The notes under the pieces were generated by a model that saw only the letters and a program-made list of their open reading frames with translations, searched no databases and had not been told where the DNA came from. This document shows positions 16,108-24,011 of a stretch of 37,125 nucleotides of DNA, one piece after another. Source of the DNA: DAOTTX01 sp034437515 (GTDB lineage Bacteria > Chloroflexota > Anaerolineae > Aggregatilineales > Phototrophicaceae); NCBI GenBank assembly GCA_034437515.1, contig DAOTTX010000033.1:1-37125 (forward strand), in the 5' to 3' direction. The position numbers and the translations under genes are program-made. Positions within the stretch are counted from its first letter, which is position 1. Every line of letters begins with the position of its first letter.

Positions 16108-16380
16108 TTAAGTACGCACATTGAAGCCGTCGAAATCATCGCTTGCGGCCTGCCATGTGGTGTTGATCGTGTCAACATCGGCGACTGACGGCCCGTTCTG
16201 GAGGAAGTCCAACAGCTTTTCGAGCCGGTCGCGTTCCCCCTCTGCGACGACCTCGACCGTTCCCTCCGGTTTGTTGCGCACCCAGCCGGTGAGTTGCAGG
16301 CGCTCTGCTTCGCGCTGTGTGTTGGCGCGGAAGTTCACGCCCTGCACCCGACCATGGACGATTGCATGTAGTCTCTCCAT
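16108..16380 (-). CDS. acyP: Acylphosphatase
   Basis: A 90-residue acylphosphatase starting at ATG 16380, with GAGG upstream. The frame extends to 16443 but the extra 21 residues are not part of the family. The signature GRVQGVNFR contains the phosphate-binding loop and catalytic Arg, and GWVRNKPEGTVEVVAEG carries the catalytic Asn. It hydrolyses acyl phosphates such as acetyl phosphate or 1,3-bisphosphoglycerate. It is the first gene of the acyP-treT-galT cluster. Confidence 0.93.
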   Translation of the reverse strand: MERLHAIVHGRVQGVNFRANTQREAERLQLTGWVRNKPEGTVEVVAEGERDRLEKLLDFLQNGPSVADVDTINTTWQAASDDFDGFNVRT

Positions 16381-16680
16381 AAGAAGTATCCTCAGACCTG
16401 TTATCTGTGATTTCCCTGATACTAACGTTCTTGGTGGAATCAAATCATGTGTGTTGTTGTGAGACTAACCTCACCGCTGCTCGCTAGGTTCGGAAAGGCT
16501 GAGGTCATTTCCACCAATCCCATGTAGAACCAGTGATTTCTATTGTAATCGACACTGAACGGCTCCAATACGGATAAGTCGTACAATCTTGGGCGTGGTC
16601 ATAGGTATACCGATTCTATTGTCCTCATGGCGGTTCAAGTTACAATTGCCACTGATATACGCAAACACGAAGGAAGCATT
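16381..16680. other. Divergent intergenic region between acyP and the dehydrogenase gene
   Basis: This 300-bp gap holds no convincing gene. A weak stem with ACCTCA/TGAGGT ends lies around 16468-16505. The plus-strand promoter is listed separately; no clear promoter for acyP was recognised. Confidence 0.4.
16619..16646 (+). promoter_or_regulatory. Putative promoter of the beta-hydroxyacid dehydrogenase gene
   Basis: TTGTCC (16619-16624), a 16-bp spacer and TACAAT (16641-16646), giving a start near 16653 and a ~28-nt leader with GAAGGAAG before ATG 16681. This start site also argues against the longer ATG at 16627. Confidence 0.4.
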
Positions 16681-17583
16681 ATGTCTGATCGTATCGGATT
16701 TATCGGCCTGGGCATTATGGGCGCGGGGATGGCAAAGAATCTGCTGGATGCCGGCTTTGACCTCACCGTCTGGAACCGCACGACAACTAAAGTAGAACCG
16801 CTCGTACAGGCGGGGGCCAAGCACGGTGAAAACCCGGCAGACGTCGCCGCGAAAAGCGACATCGTTATCATCTGTGTGAGCGACACACCCGACGTTGAAG
16901 CCGTAATCCTCGGTGATGACGGTGTCATCTATGGGGCGCAACCCGGCACACTGGTGATCGATTGCAGTACCATCAGCCCGCACGCCACCCGGCAAATTGC
17001 CGAACAACTCAAAGAGAACGACATCACCATGCTGGATGCTCCCATCAGCGGCGGTAGCGAGGGCGCGGCAAATGGCACATTGAGCATTATGGTCGGCGGT
17101 GCGGCTGAGGACTTCACCCGTGCCCAACCTGTTTTCGAGGCAATGGGCAAGACCATCACCCACGTTGGTGACCAGGGCGCGGGCCAGACTGTGAAGCTGG
17201 TGAACCAGATTCTCGTGGTCATCAACATGCTGGCGGTGAGCGAGGCGCTACTCTTCGCCGAGGCGGGCGGTCTCGATCTGCACAAAACGCTGGATGCGGT
17301 CACCGGCGGCGCGGCGGGGAGTTGGATGTTAAGCAATCGCGGCCCGCAGTGTGTTGACCGTGATTGGCGGCCCGGCTTTACCATCGACCTACAACAAAAG
17401 GACTTACGACTCGTGCTCGAAGCGGCGGATCAGATGGGCGTGCCGACACTCGGTACGGGTATGATCTTCCAGATGTACCGCACATTACAACAACAGGGAC
17501 TCGGCGCAGAAGGCAACCATGCCCTCATCAAAGCACTGGAAAAAATGACCGGAACGCAGGTCGGCGCTTCAACGGATCGTTAG
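16681..17583 (+). CDS. NAD(P)-dependent beta-hydroxyacid dehydrogenase (HIBADH / tartronate semialdehyde reductase type)
   Basis: 300 residues from ATG 16681, which has GAAGGAAG 4-5 nt upstream. The Rossmann motif GLGIMGAGMAKNL (7-19) follows the start directly, as in the family. DAPISGG (~119) is the substrate-binding signature, and the catalytic Lys is in GQTVKLVNQ (~172). It oxidises or reduces a beta-hydroxy acid with NAD(P). Sequence alone does not separate 3-hydroxyisobutyrate dehydrogenase from tartronate semialdehyde reductase (GarR/GlxR) or related reductases, and the neighbours do not help. Confidence 0.88.
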   Translation: MSDRIGFIGLGIMGAGMAKNLLDAGFDLTVWNRTTTKVEPLVQAGAKHGENPADVAAKSDIVIICVSDTPDVEAVILGDDGVIYGAQPGTLVIDCSTISPHATRQIAEQLKENDITMLDAPISGGSEGAANGTLSIMVGGAAEDFTRAQPVFEAMGKTITHVGDQGAGQTVKLVNQILVVINMLAVSEALLFAEAGGLDLHKTLDAVTGGAAGSWMLSNRGPQCVDRDWRPGFTIDLQQKDLRLVLEAADQMGVPTLGTGMIFQMYRTLQQQGLGAEGNHALIKALEKMTGTQVGASTDR

Positions 17584-17655
17584 GTCGTTATCATCCATTG
17601 CTCAGTTGCGAAGGATAAAGTCGAGACATTTAAAATCCACAACAGGAGAATTTTT

Positions 17656-18606
17656 ATGGGTTTACTCTCGATTTTGTTTCGCTTGTTCCTCGCACTGACG
17701 ACCGGCCTACTGTCTTACAACGCCTATCGCGGCTTTATCAACCCGAAGCAAGCCGACCTCGAACCGGCGCTTGATGCGTCCGTGCAGCAGTTCACCGCTT
17801 ACGATGGCTTCAACTACAGCTACTACGCAGACGACAGCGGCGATGGTCGCCCGCTGGTGTTGATCCACAGCATCAACGCGGCGGCCTCGGCTTATGAACT
17901 CAAGCCGGTCTTTGAGGCGTATCAGGGTCAGCGCCCGGTCTACGCGCTGGATTTACCCGGCTTCGGCCTCTCCCCGCGTGTGGATCGCGTGTACTCACCG
18001 CGACTGTATACCGATGTCATCATCGAGTTCCTCGAACTTGAGATCGGGCAAAGTGCCGATGTGGTCGCGCTGTCATTGGGGAGCGAATTTGCCGCCCGTG
18101 CCGCCAGCGAACGACCAGATCTGATTGCATCGTTGGTGTTGCTCTCCCCTACCGGCGTGGATGGCGAGCAGCAGCAAATCAACGAGGGCTTGTACGATCT
18201 GCTATCGTTCCCGTTGTGGAGCCAGGCGTTCTACGACGCGCTGACGCTGCCGCGCATCATCCGCGCCTTTTTAGAGCCGAGCTTCGCCGGGCCGGTCGAT
18301 GAAGGACTGGTTGAGTATGATGTGCGTGCTGCCAATGAACCCGGCGCACGTTTCGCGCCGCTATATTTTGTCGGTGGTCGGCTGGATTCAGCGGATATTT
18401 ACAGCATCTATCAACAGCTTGAGCAACCCGTTCTAATCATCTACGACCAAGACCAGTTTGTGAACTTCGACGCGCTGCCCAACCTGCTAGACGCCAACCC
18501 CAACATTAATGCCGAGCGCATCGCCCCCACACGCGGCCTGCCACAATTCGAGCAACTCGACGCGGTGGTCAACACGATGAACGATTTCTGGACATCCGCT
18601 GACTAA
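17656..18606 (+). CDS. Membrane-anchored alpha/beta hydrolase
   Basis: 316 residues with ACAGGAG before the ATG. One hydrophobic segment (LLSILFRLFLALTTGLLSY, residues 3-21) suggests an N-terminal membrane anchor. An alpha/beta-hydrolase domain follows: LVLIHSINAAASAYE (oxyanion region), YALDLPGFGLS, and the elbow VVALSLGSE with Ser ~140 (ALSLG instead of the usual GxSxG). The region that normally holds the catalytic His (GHxPQxE) reads TRGLPQFEQ, so the His seems absent there. The substrate is unknown, and a non-catalytic or atypical enzyme is possible. It converges on the opp genes with a shared terminator. Confidence 0.8.
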   Translation: MGLLSILFRLFLALTTGLLSYNAYRGFINPKQADLEPALDASVQQFTAYDGFNYSYYADDSGDGRPLVLIHSINAAASAYELKPVFEAYQGQRPVYALDLPGFGLSPRVDRVYSPRLYTDVIIEFLELEIGQSADVVALSLGSEFAARAASERPDLIASLVLLSPTGVDGEQQQINEGLYDLLSFPLWSQAFYDALTLPRIIRAFLEPSFAGPVDEGLVEYDVRAANEPGARFAPLYFVGGRLDSADIYSIYQQLEQPVLIIYDQDQFVNFDALPNLLDANPNINAERIAPTRGLPQFEQLDAVVNTMNDFWTSAD

Positions 18607-18612
18607 AAGCAA

Positions 18613-18644
18613 CAAAAAAACGAGGATGGGACATCCCATCCTCG
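18613..18644 (-). terminator. Strong terminator at the end of the opp genes (probably bidirectional)
   Basis: CGAGGATGGGA and TCCCATCCTCG (18621-18644) form a near-perfect stem. On the minus strand it is followed by a run of seven T (18614-18620). It lies between the convergent hydrolase and oppC genes. Confidence 0.8.
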
Positions 18645-18670
18645 CTGTGATTCGACTGTTTGAAGTCGTG

Positions 18671-19642
18671 TTACTTGGTACTGCGCGGGTCAAAGGCATC
18701 ACGCAGACCGTCACCGAGCAGATACAGGCTCAACACGGTGATAACGATGCAAATGCCGGGGATGATCGACAGATGCGCACCTTCACGGAAATAGGCCTGT
18801 GCCCCGGTGAGCATATTGCCCCAACTCGGTTCCGGCGGGCGCACACCCAAACCGAGGAAGCTCAACGCCGACTCGACCAGGATCAATGTACCGATCTGGA
18901 TCGCTAGCGCGGTAATCAGCACGGAAAGTGTGTTCGGCAGGATGTGGATAAACATAATCCGCAGCGGCCCGGCCCCCATCGCCTTCGCACTGGTGATGTA
19001 CTCGTTCTCTCGATGGTGAATCGTCTCTCCACGTATCAGGCGCATCGTGCCCGTCCACGAGACGAGTACCAACACCAGAATCAACATCTCAATCGTCGGC
19101 GTGACGACCGCCGCGATCAAGATCAACAACATCAACAACGGAATCGAGTTCAGCGTGGTGATAAACCACATCATAAAGTCATCAATGACATTCAACGCGC
19201 TACCCTGGTAGTAACCTGTCAGCAAGCCAAGCGAAACGCCGATCGTCGTCGCACCGATGGCAGCGGTAAAGCCGATCAGCAAGGATACTCGTCCGCCATA
19301 GAGCAACCGCGAAAACATATCACGACCCAGATGATCGGTGCCGAACAGGTGTGTCGCACAGTCGCCTTCCACCACACAATATTCCTCGCCGATAGCCAGC
19401 AAACGCCGGTCAGAAAGCGGTGTGACGTAATCGACACCCAGCGCGTTGGAGATCTGCGGCGCGAGGATGGCGAGAATCGTCAGTAACACCAACACCCCGA
19501 TTGCCGTGAGCGTCAGGTAGTCGTTCAGGATGCGCCGGTACGCCGTCTTGAGCAACCCTTCGCTGGCGATCAGTTCGCGGTCATCAACGTTACTACCCAG
19601 AGAAACAGGGGTTCTTTCAGCATTTTTTGATTGCGTTGCCAT
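18671..19642 (-). CDS. oppC: Oligopeptide/dipeptide ABC transporter permease (OppC/DppC)
   Basis: 323 residues. The cytoplasmic N-terminus is followed by TM1 (~43-65), an extracytoplasmic loop with FGTDHLGRDMFSRLLYGGR typical of OppC, and five further TM helices. The EAA coupling loop (AKAMGAGPLRIMFIHILPN, ~217-235) contacts the ATPase, and ALSFLGLGVRPPEPSWG is a family signature. It lies 18 nt downstream of the oppB-like gene. No OppD/OppF ATPase is in the window, so the ATPases must be encoded elsewhere. The loop insert with two Cys (EEYCVVEGDC) occurs in some related permeases. Confidence 0.93.
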   Translation of the reverse strand: MATQSKNAERTPVSLGSNVDDRELIASEGLLKTAYRRILNDYLTLTAIGVLVLLTILAILAPQISNALGVDYVTPLSDRRLLAIGEEYCVVEGDCATHLFGTDHLGRDMFSRLLYGGRVSLLIGFTAAIGATTIGVSLGLLTGYYQGSALNVIDDFMMWFITTLNSIPLLMLLILIAAVVTPTIEMLILVLVLVSWTGTMRLIRGETIHHRENEYITSAKAMGAGPLRIMFIHILPNTLSVLITALAIQIGTLILVESALSFLGLGVRPPEPSWGNMLTGAQAYFREGAHLSIIPGICIVITVLSLYLLGDGLRDAFDPRSTK

Positions 19643-19660
19643 GAGTCTTTTCCTTATGAA

Positions 19661-21685
19661 CTAGCCCAACCGGACGCGCGGGTCGAAGACGGCATACAAA
19701 ATATCAGAGATCAGATAGCCTATGATGGTCAATAACGCGGTCAACAACACGATCCCCATAATCACCGGGTAGTCCTGCTGGAGCACCGAATTCAATAGCA
19801 GCGTTCCCATGCCGGGCCAGGAGTAGATCGTCTCCGTGAGCACCGCACCCGCCAGCACGTTCGTCAGCGATGGGCCGAGAATGGTCGCCATCGGGATCAG
19901 CGCGTTACGTAGTGAATGCTTAAACCATACCTTGCGATCCGAAAGCCCCTTCGAGCGTGCAGTACGGACGTAATCTTCGCCCAAAACATCCAGCAGCGAA
20001 GCTCGCATGTAGCGTGAGAAGGTCGCAATCGAGAAGCTGGAAAGTGTGAACACCGGTAAGATCAAGTGTCGAGCACGATCTAAAATGCTGTAGTCACCAC
20101 TGAACGACAACGGAAAGCGGTTGCCCATCGGTAACACCTGCAACCACGAACCAAAGATCAGCAGTAGGATCAACCCAAGCCAGAAAACCGGGATCGCGCT
20201 GACCAGCACCGCGCCGATGCGTGTAATCTGGTCGAAGATGCTGCCCTGGTAGACAGCCGCCAGCACACCAACCGGGATGCCAACCGCTATACCGACGACC
20301 AGTGAAATCATGCCAAGTTCGAAGGTCGCGCCAATGCGTGCGGCGATGGCTTCCGCTGCCGGGGATTTGGAGACGAACGACATGCCGAAATCCCCACGCA
20401 ACACGCCTTCGTCCTCGCCGACTTCCTCACCGATGATCTGACCACTGCGGAAGACCGGTAGCTCTCGCCCCTCCCATAGCACGGTCGCGTCGTAATACTC
20501 CAACCACCCGGCAGCGGTCGTTGGCACTTCTTCTTCGGCGATGCGACCGGCTTCTCTCGCGTTGACTTCGAGGTCGGCTTCAACGTTATCGACTTCGATG
20601 AATGTATACTGTTCACGGTCGAAGTCACTGGTCGGCACACGTTCGAACACTTCGCCCGTCTCGCTGCTAATCACCAGCGTCTCACCGTTGTTCAACTCAG
20701 CGACCCATGCGGAAGCCAGCGGAAAATCTGGCACCCAGGCGACATCACCGACGGTCACCGCGTCGCGTGCGGTCATCACGGCGAGTTCACGGGCTGCTTC
20801 AAGCGAAAACTCTTCGTTACTCCCAAAATCAGAAGACCCGGGGCGATATTCCGAGCGCACAACACTTATTTCCTCGATCAGCAGCACTTCGCCAGAAGCC
20901 GAGTCGACCAACACGCTGTTGCCGTTGTTCAGGTTAACCACCCATGCGGAGCCACCCTGATATTCAGGGATCCACTGGCTTTGCGTATCGGCACGAATGG
21001 CTTCACGCGCCGCTTCAACCGCCAGTTCGCGGGCGACATCTTGCGAAGTTTCCGGTGAGGTCGCTTCTTCTACATCCTGCGGGTTGTACAGCGGATTTTC
21101 GAGCAAGTCTTCGGTCATGACGATCCCGAAGACTTCACCCGCCGTCGCGTTGATGACGACCGTATTGCCTGATTCCAGGTTAAATGCCCATACAGGGATC
21201 TCACCAAGGCGCGGCACCCATTGCAAATCGACAACCTCTGTTTCCTCGACCGGGTTAGCATCCAGCGCAACCTGCGCCGCAGCCCGCGAGTCAAATTCTT
21301 GCTCCCCGGCCCGGCCTGGCCTGACCGGATCATCGGAGACACTGGTAGCCATTTCGCTGGTAGGTCGTGTTTCCAATACATCGCCTGTGCTGGCATCCAC
21401 GATGACGGTCTGACCGTCATTCATCTGTATGGCCCAGGCCGGGTTCTCGTTGAAAGCAATCGGCGCATCGCCGATCAACCAGCGGAAATATTTGATCACA
21501 ACGGGATCGTTGACGCCGTTTGCCTCAAGGATAGCGGAGCGTTGTTCGGCATCGAGGTTAGGATCCATTGTCAACTGGCTTAAGGGGTTGCCCGGTGCCA
21601 GATCCATGATGAAATATGCGATGATACTAATTCCAATAACAGTTGGAATCGCTTGAAAAATACGTCGGATCACAAACTTGGTCAT
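19661..21685 (-). CDS. oppB: OppB/DppB-type permease with four PepSY-like repeats inserted in the first extracytoplasmic loop
   Basis: 674 residues, about twice the usual ~310-340. TM1 (MTKFVIRRIFQAIPTVIGIS...) and the start of loop 1 (VVIKYFRWL) are normal, as is everything from RGDFGMSFVSKSP (~430) on, including FSRYMRASLLDVLGEDYVRTAR (EAA-type loop) and the C-terminal FDPRVRLG. In between, residues ~75-428 hold four ~80-residue units, each ending in a W-x-(5-6)-NG-x-TVxV-D-x-x-x-GEV strand pair (Trp at 84, 166, 248, 327), preceded by an Ala/Glu-rich helix in three of them. This matches the pattern of PepSY domains, found in peptidase propeptides and lipoproteins. On the outer face it might receive peptides from the binding protein or inhibit a protease (inference). 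The frame is continuous. Confidence 0.92.
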   Translation of the reverse strand: MTKFVIRRIFQAIPTVIGISIIAYFIMDLAPGNPLSQLTMDPNLDAEQRSAILEANGVNDPVVIKYFRWLIGDAPIAFNENPAWAIQMNDGQTVIVDASTGDVLETRPTSEMATSVSDDPVRPGRAGEQEFDSRAAAQVALDANPVEETEVVDLQWVPRLGEIPVWAFNLESGNTVVINATAGEVFGIVMTEDLLENPLYNPQDVEEATSPETSQDVARELAVEAAREAIRADTQSQWIPEYQGGSAWVVNLNNGNSVLVDSASGEVLLIEEISVVRSEYRPGSSDFGSNEEFSLEAARELAVMTARDAVTVGDVAWVPDFPLASAWVAELNNGETLVISSETGEVFERVPTSDFDREQYTFIEVDNVEADLEVNAREAGRIAEEEVPTTAAGWLEYYDATVLWEGRELPVFRSGQIIGEEVGEDEGVLRGDFGMSFVSKSPAAEAIAARIGATFELGMISLVVGIAVGIPVGVLAAVYQGSIFDQITRIGAVLVSAIPVFWLGLILLLIFGSWLQVLPMGNRFPLSFSGDYSILDRARHLILPVFTLSSFSIATFSRYMRASLLDVLGEDYVRTARSKGLSDRKVWFKHSLRNALIPMATILGPSLTNVLAGAVLTETIYSWPGMGTLLLNSVLQQDYPVIMGIVLLTALLTIIGYLISDILYAVFDPRVRLG

Positions 21686-21796
21686 AGAATGTCGCCTTTA
21701 AATCTCAACGAATATTCGCCAACACAGCGAATAACCGCAAAATGTGTGCAGCCCATTAAAATTCTAATTTATTATATTATGTTTAACAATATGAAA

Positions 21797-21825
21797 CAGG
21801 GATGGGCGTTATCCACCCATCCCTG
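21797..21825 (-). terminator. Intercistronic hairpin between oppA and oppB
   Basis: CAGGGATGGG (21797-21806) pairs with CCCATCCCTG (21816-21825) around a 9-nt loop. Read on the minus strand it is followed by a short T-rich tract. It could partly terminate or protect the oppA message, giving more binding protein than permease, a common arrangement in such operons. Confidence 0.55.
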
Positions 21826-21846
21826 CGATGTTATGCCTAAGAGCGA

Positions 21847-23649
21847 CTAGTCGCGCACGATCCAGGCATCCATGTTCCACGCACCGAAGTTCGGGTACGG
21901 GTCAAAGTTGTCGATGTTGGGCGCAGCGGCATAGGCGCTGTCCAGCGCGTACAGCCACAGGTAGGGCTGATCTTCCCACATGATCTCCTGGGCGCGGTGC
22001 GCCAGTGCGAGGCGATCTTCTTCAACACAGCCTTCAACGGTGTTCACCTGGGCCATGATTTCCTCGAACTCTTCGTTGTACCAGCTACCGAAGTTGAAGC
22101 CGTAGCCTTCACCGAAGATGTCGTTTTCCGCACCGAAGAATGAACGCTGATCCGGGTCGAACGGCAGACCACCACGCCAGCCAGCGACGGCGGCGTCAAA
22201 GACCTGACCACCCATGTTGTCGTCATACATGGCGTTGAAGTCCAGAACCTGCGCGTTCACGTCCACACCGATCTGGGCGAACTGGTTCTGCAGGATGACA
22301 GCTACGTCTTCACGACCGGAAGTACCGGGGTTGATCATATCGAAGCTGAGTTCTGTGCCGTCTTCGGCATACAGGCAGCCACGGCAGACGCGCAGGCCGT
22401 CACCATCTTCAACGAGCGGGTCGCCTTCAGCGACGAAACCGGCTTCGTCCAGCAGCGCACGCGCACCGTCCAGGTCGAACGCGCGGCGTTCCAGTTCGGG
22501 GTGAATGGTGAAAGCAGTCGGGATCGTACCGGAAACCATCGCGGTCGCGTCACCGTTCTGCGCACCGTTGATAACTTCTTGGATGTCGATGGCGTGTTGC
22601 AGTGCCTGACGGACGCGGACATCACCGAACAGCGGGTGGTTGCCCTGGTCAATCGGGTTGCCATCTTCGTCGAGACCGTTCTGCGGGTTGCTCGGGTCGG
22701 CGGTGTTCAGCGCGACATAGTGCCAAACACGACCGGGGGCCTGGAAGTATTGTGCTTCGGAGTTGCGAAGCGGCTCAAACTGTGCAGCACCTGGCTCGAA
22801 GACGAAATTCGGCTCGCCTTCCTGGAAGCTCAGGAAACGCTCGGTGAGCACGTTCTCATCCAGCACGTCGAGGTAGACCCAGCCTTCCGGCACAACGTAT
22901 TCTTCGTTGAGCGGTGCATAGTACTCGTTGTTGGCGGTCAGGAAGATGGCGGTACCCGGTTCCGCACGTGAGAACTCGAACGGACCAGCGGTCACGGTCG
23001 GCTCATCGTCAAACGGATGGTCGATCATGACACCCCAGTCGAAGTCTTCACCCATGTCCGGCGTCCAACCATAGGCATGGCCCGGTGTTGCGGGAATTGC
23101 CATACGGCTCAGCGCCAGGCAGTTCGGCTCTTCGAGTACGAGTTCGATGGTGAAGTCGTCAACGACGTTGGCTTCCACCAGGTCACGCTGGTAGTCGGCA
23201 TAACTGCTCGACATACCGATTGCTTCACCTTGCTCGATGGCGAGGTAGGCGAAGTAGATGTCATCAGCCGTGATCTGCTCGCCGTCCGTCCAGAATGCGT
23301 CTTCACGCAGTTTGAACGTGTAGACCAGACCATCGTCGGAGACTTCGTAGTTCAGCGCGAGCTGACCGAGGTCGAAATCCTCAACCGTGGCGAACTGCTG
23401 CGTGAACGGGCTGATCGCCACCAGCGCCGGGTACATCAGCGCGTTGGCATCGGCGCAGTCCACACCAGAGCAACGGATCGGCACCAGCGGCCCCAGGTTT
23501 GCAGAACCACGAGTGTTCCCCTGGATTACTGCGCCACCTTCACCAGGGCCGGGGAGGTCTTCCCCCTCCTGGGCGGAGATGATGATGCTAGGGATAACCA
23601 TCATGGCGATGGCGACACCCAAAGCGATGAAACGATAAAGCTTATTCAT
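21847..23649 (-). CDS. oppA: Oligopeptide/dipeptide ABC transporter substrate-binding protein
   Basis: 600 residues from ATG 23649, preceded by TAGGAGGATCT. The frame could extend to 23700 but the RBS decides. A signal peptide (MNKLYRFIALGVAIAMMVIP...SAQ) exports it. The mature protein is a family-5 solute-binding protein: YTFKLREDAFWTDGEQITADD is the SBP_bac_5 signature. The middle (RVWHYVALNTADPSN, VRQALQHAIDIQEVINGA) and the C-terminal lobe fit the family. No lipobox Cys follows the signal peptide, so it is probably anchored by a retained signal helix or by binding OppB/C. It is the first gene of the oppA-oppB-oppC unit. The actual ligand (peptide, nickel or sugar) is not evident. Confidence 0.92.
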   Translation of the reverse strand: MNKLYRFIALGVAIAMMVIPSIIISAQEGEDLPGPGEGGAVIQGNTRGSANLGPLVPIRCSGVDCADANALMYPALVAISPFTQQFATVEDFDLGQLALNYEVSDDGLVYTFKLREDAFWTDGEQITADDIYFAYLAIEQGEAIGMSSSYADYQRDLVEANVVDDFTIELVLEEPNCLALSRMAIPATPGHAYGWTPDMGEDFDWGVMIDHPFDDEPTVTAGPFEFSRAEPGTAIFLTANNEYYAPLNEEYVVPEGWVYLDVLDENVLTERFLSFQEGEPNFVFEPGAAQFEPLRNSEAQYFQAPGRVWHYVALNTADPSNPQNGLDEDGNPIDQGNHPLFGDVRVRQALQHAIDIQEVINGAQNGDATAMVSGTIPTAFTIHPELERRAFDLDGARALLDEAGFVAEGDPLVEDGDGLRVCRGCLYAEDGTELSFDMINPGTSGREDVAVILQNQFAQIGVDVNAQVLDFNAMYDDNMGGQVFDAAVAGWRGGLPFDPDQRSFFGAENDIFGEGYGFNFGSWYNEEFEEIMAQVNTVEGCVEEDRLALAHRAQEIMWEDQPYLWLYALDSAYAAAPNIDNFDPYPNFGAWNMDAWIVRD

Positions 23650-23723
23650 AGATCCTCCTAAAAAGCAAAGAATGTAACTGCAAATTACGCATGTGCTCAT
23701 ACAGCACTTATGTAACTTTGACC

Positions 23724-23752
23724 ATTCTAATGAGAACAGCTAGCGTAGACAA
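23724..23752 (-). promoter_or_regulatory. oppA: Sigma70-type promoter of oppA
   Basis: On the minus strand TTGTCT (23747-23752), a 17-bp spacer and TAGAAT (23724-23729). The start would be near 23717, leaving a ~68-nt leader before the RBS and ATG at 23649. Confidence 0.6.
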
Positions 23753-23982
23753 TAGCTCAACAGACCAAGCATTGCAAATAAAAATTGGACTTTTTGTACA
23801 AAAATGGGCATTTTACACAAAATCTGCGTAATTTGAGTACCGATTAACAAATAGAGTTCTATAAATTAGCGGTAGTGCCAAAATGCTTTATCTGCTTTTC
23901 ATCTCAACTTCTGGCAGAACGTTTACGCTTTAAATCGAAAAATTGATTTAGAATTTGTAGAGAGTGGATTGAAGCACTCATC

Positions 23983-23988
23983 TATAAT
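23983..23988 (+). promoter_or_regulatory. -10 box upstream of the beta-helix protein gene
   Basis: A perfect TATAAT lies 23 nt before the ATG at 24012, so the leader would be short, with AGGAAAG as RBS. No good -35 is present at 16-18 bp, so an activator may be needed. Confidence 0.35.
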
Positions 23989-24011
23989 ATCAACAGGAAA
24001 GACGAACCTGA

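Larger units (their letters stand above)
23650..24011. other. Divergent intergenic region between oppA and the large beta-helix protein gene
   Basis: A 362-bp AT-rich gap with no convincing ORF or RNA. It carries the oppA promoter (listed) and a TATAAT at 23983-23988 ahead of the plus-strand gene. Two copies of ATGTAACT lie in the oppA leader (near 23672 and 23710). Confidence 0.5.

Noticed and set aside
16381..16680. Small RNA or riboswitch upstream of the dehydrogenase gene
   Set aside because: Only a weak 6-bp outer stem was found, with no terminator or known aptamer pattern.
22501..23661. Plus-strand ORFs opposite oppA
   Set aside because: The opposite strand encodes a full SBP_bac_5 protein with signal peptide and RBS; these frames show no family features.
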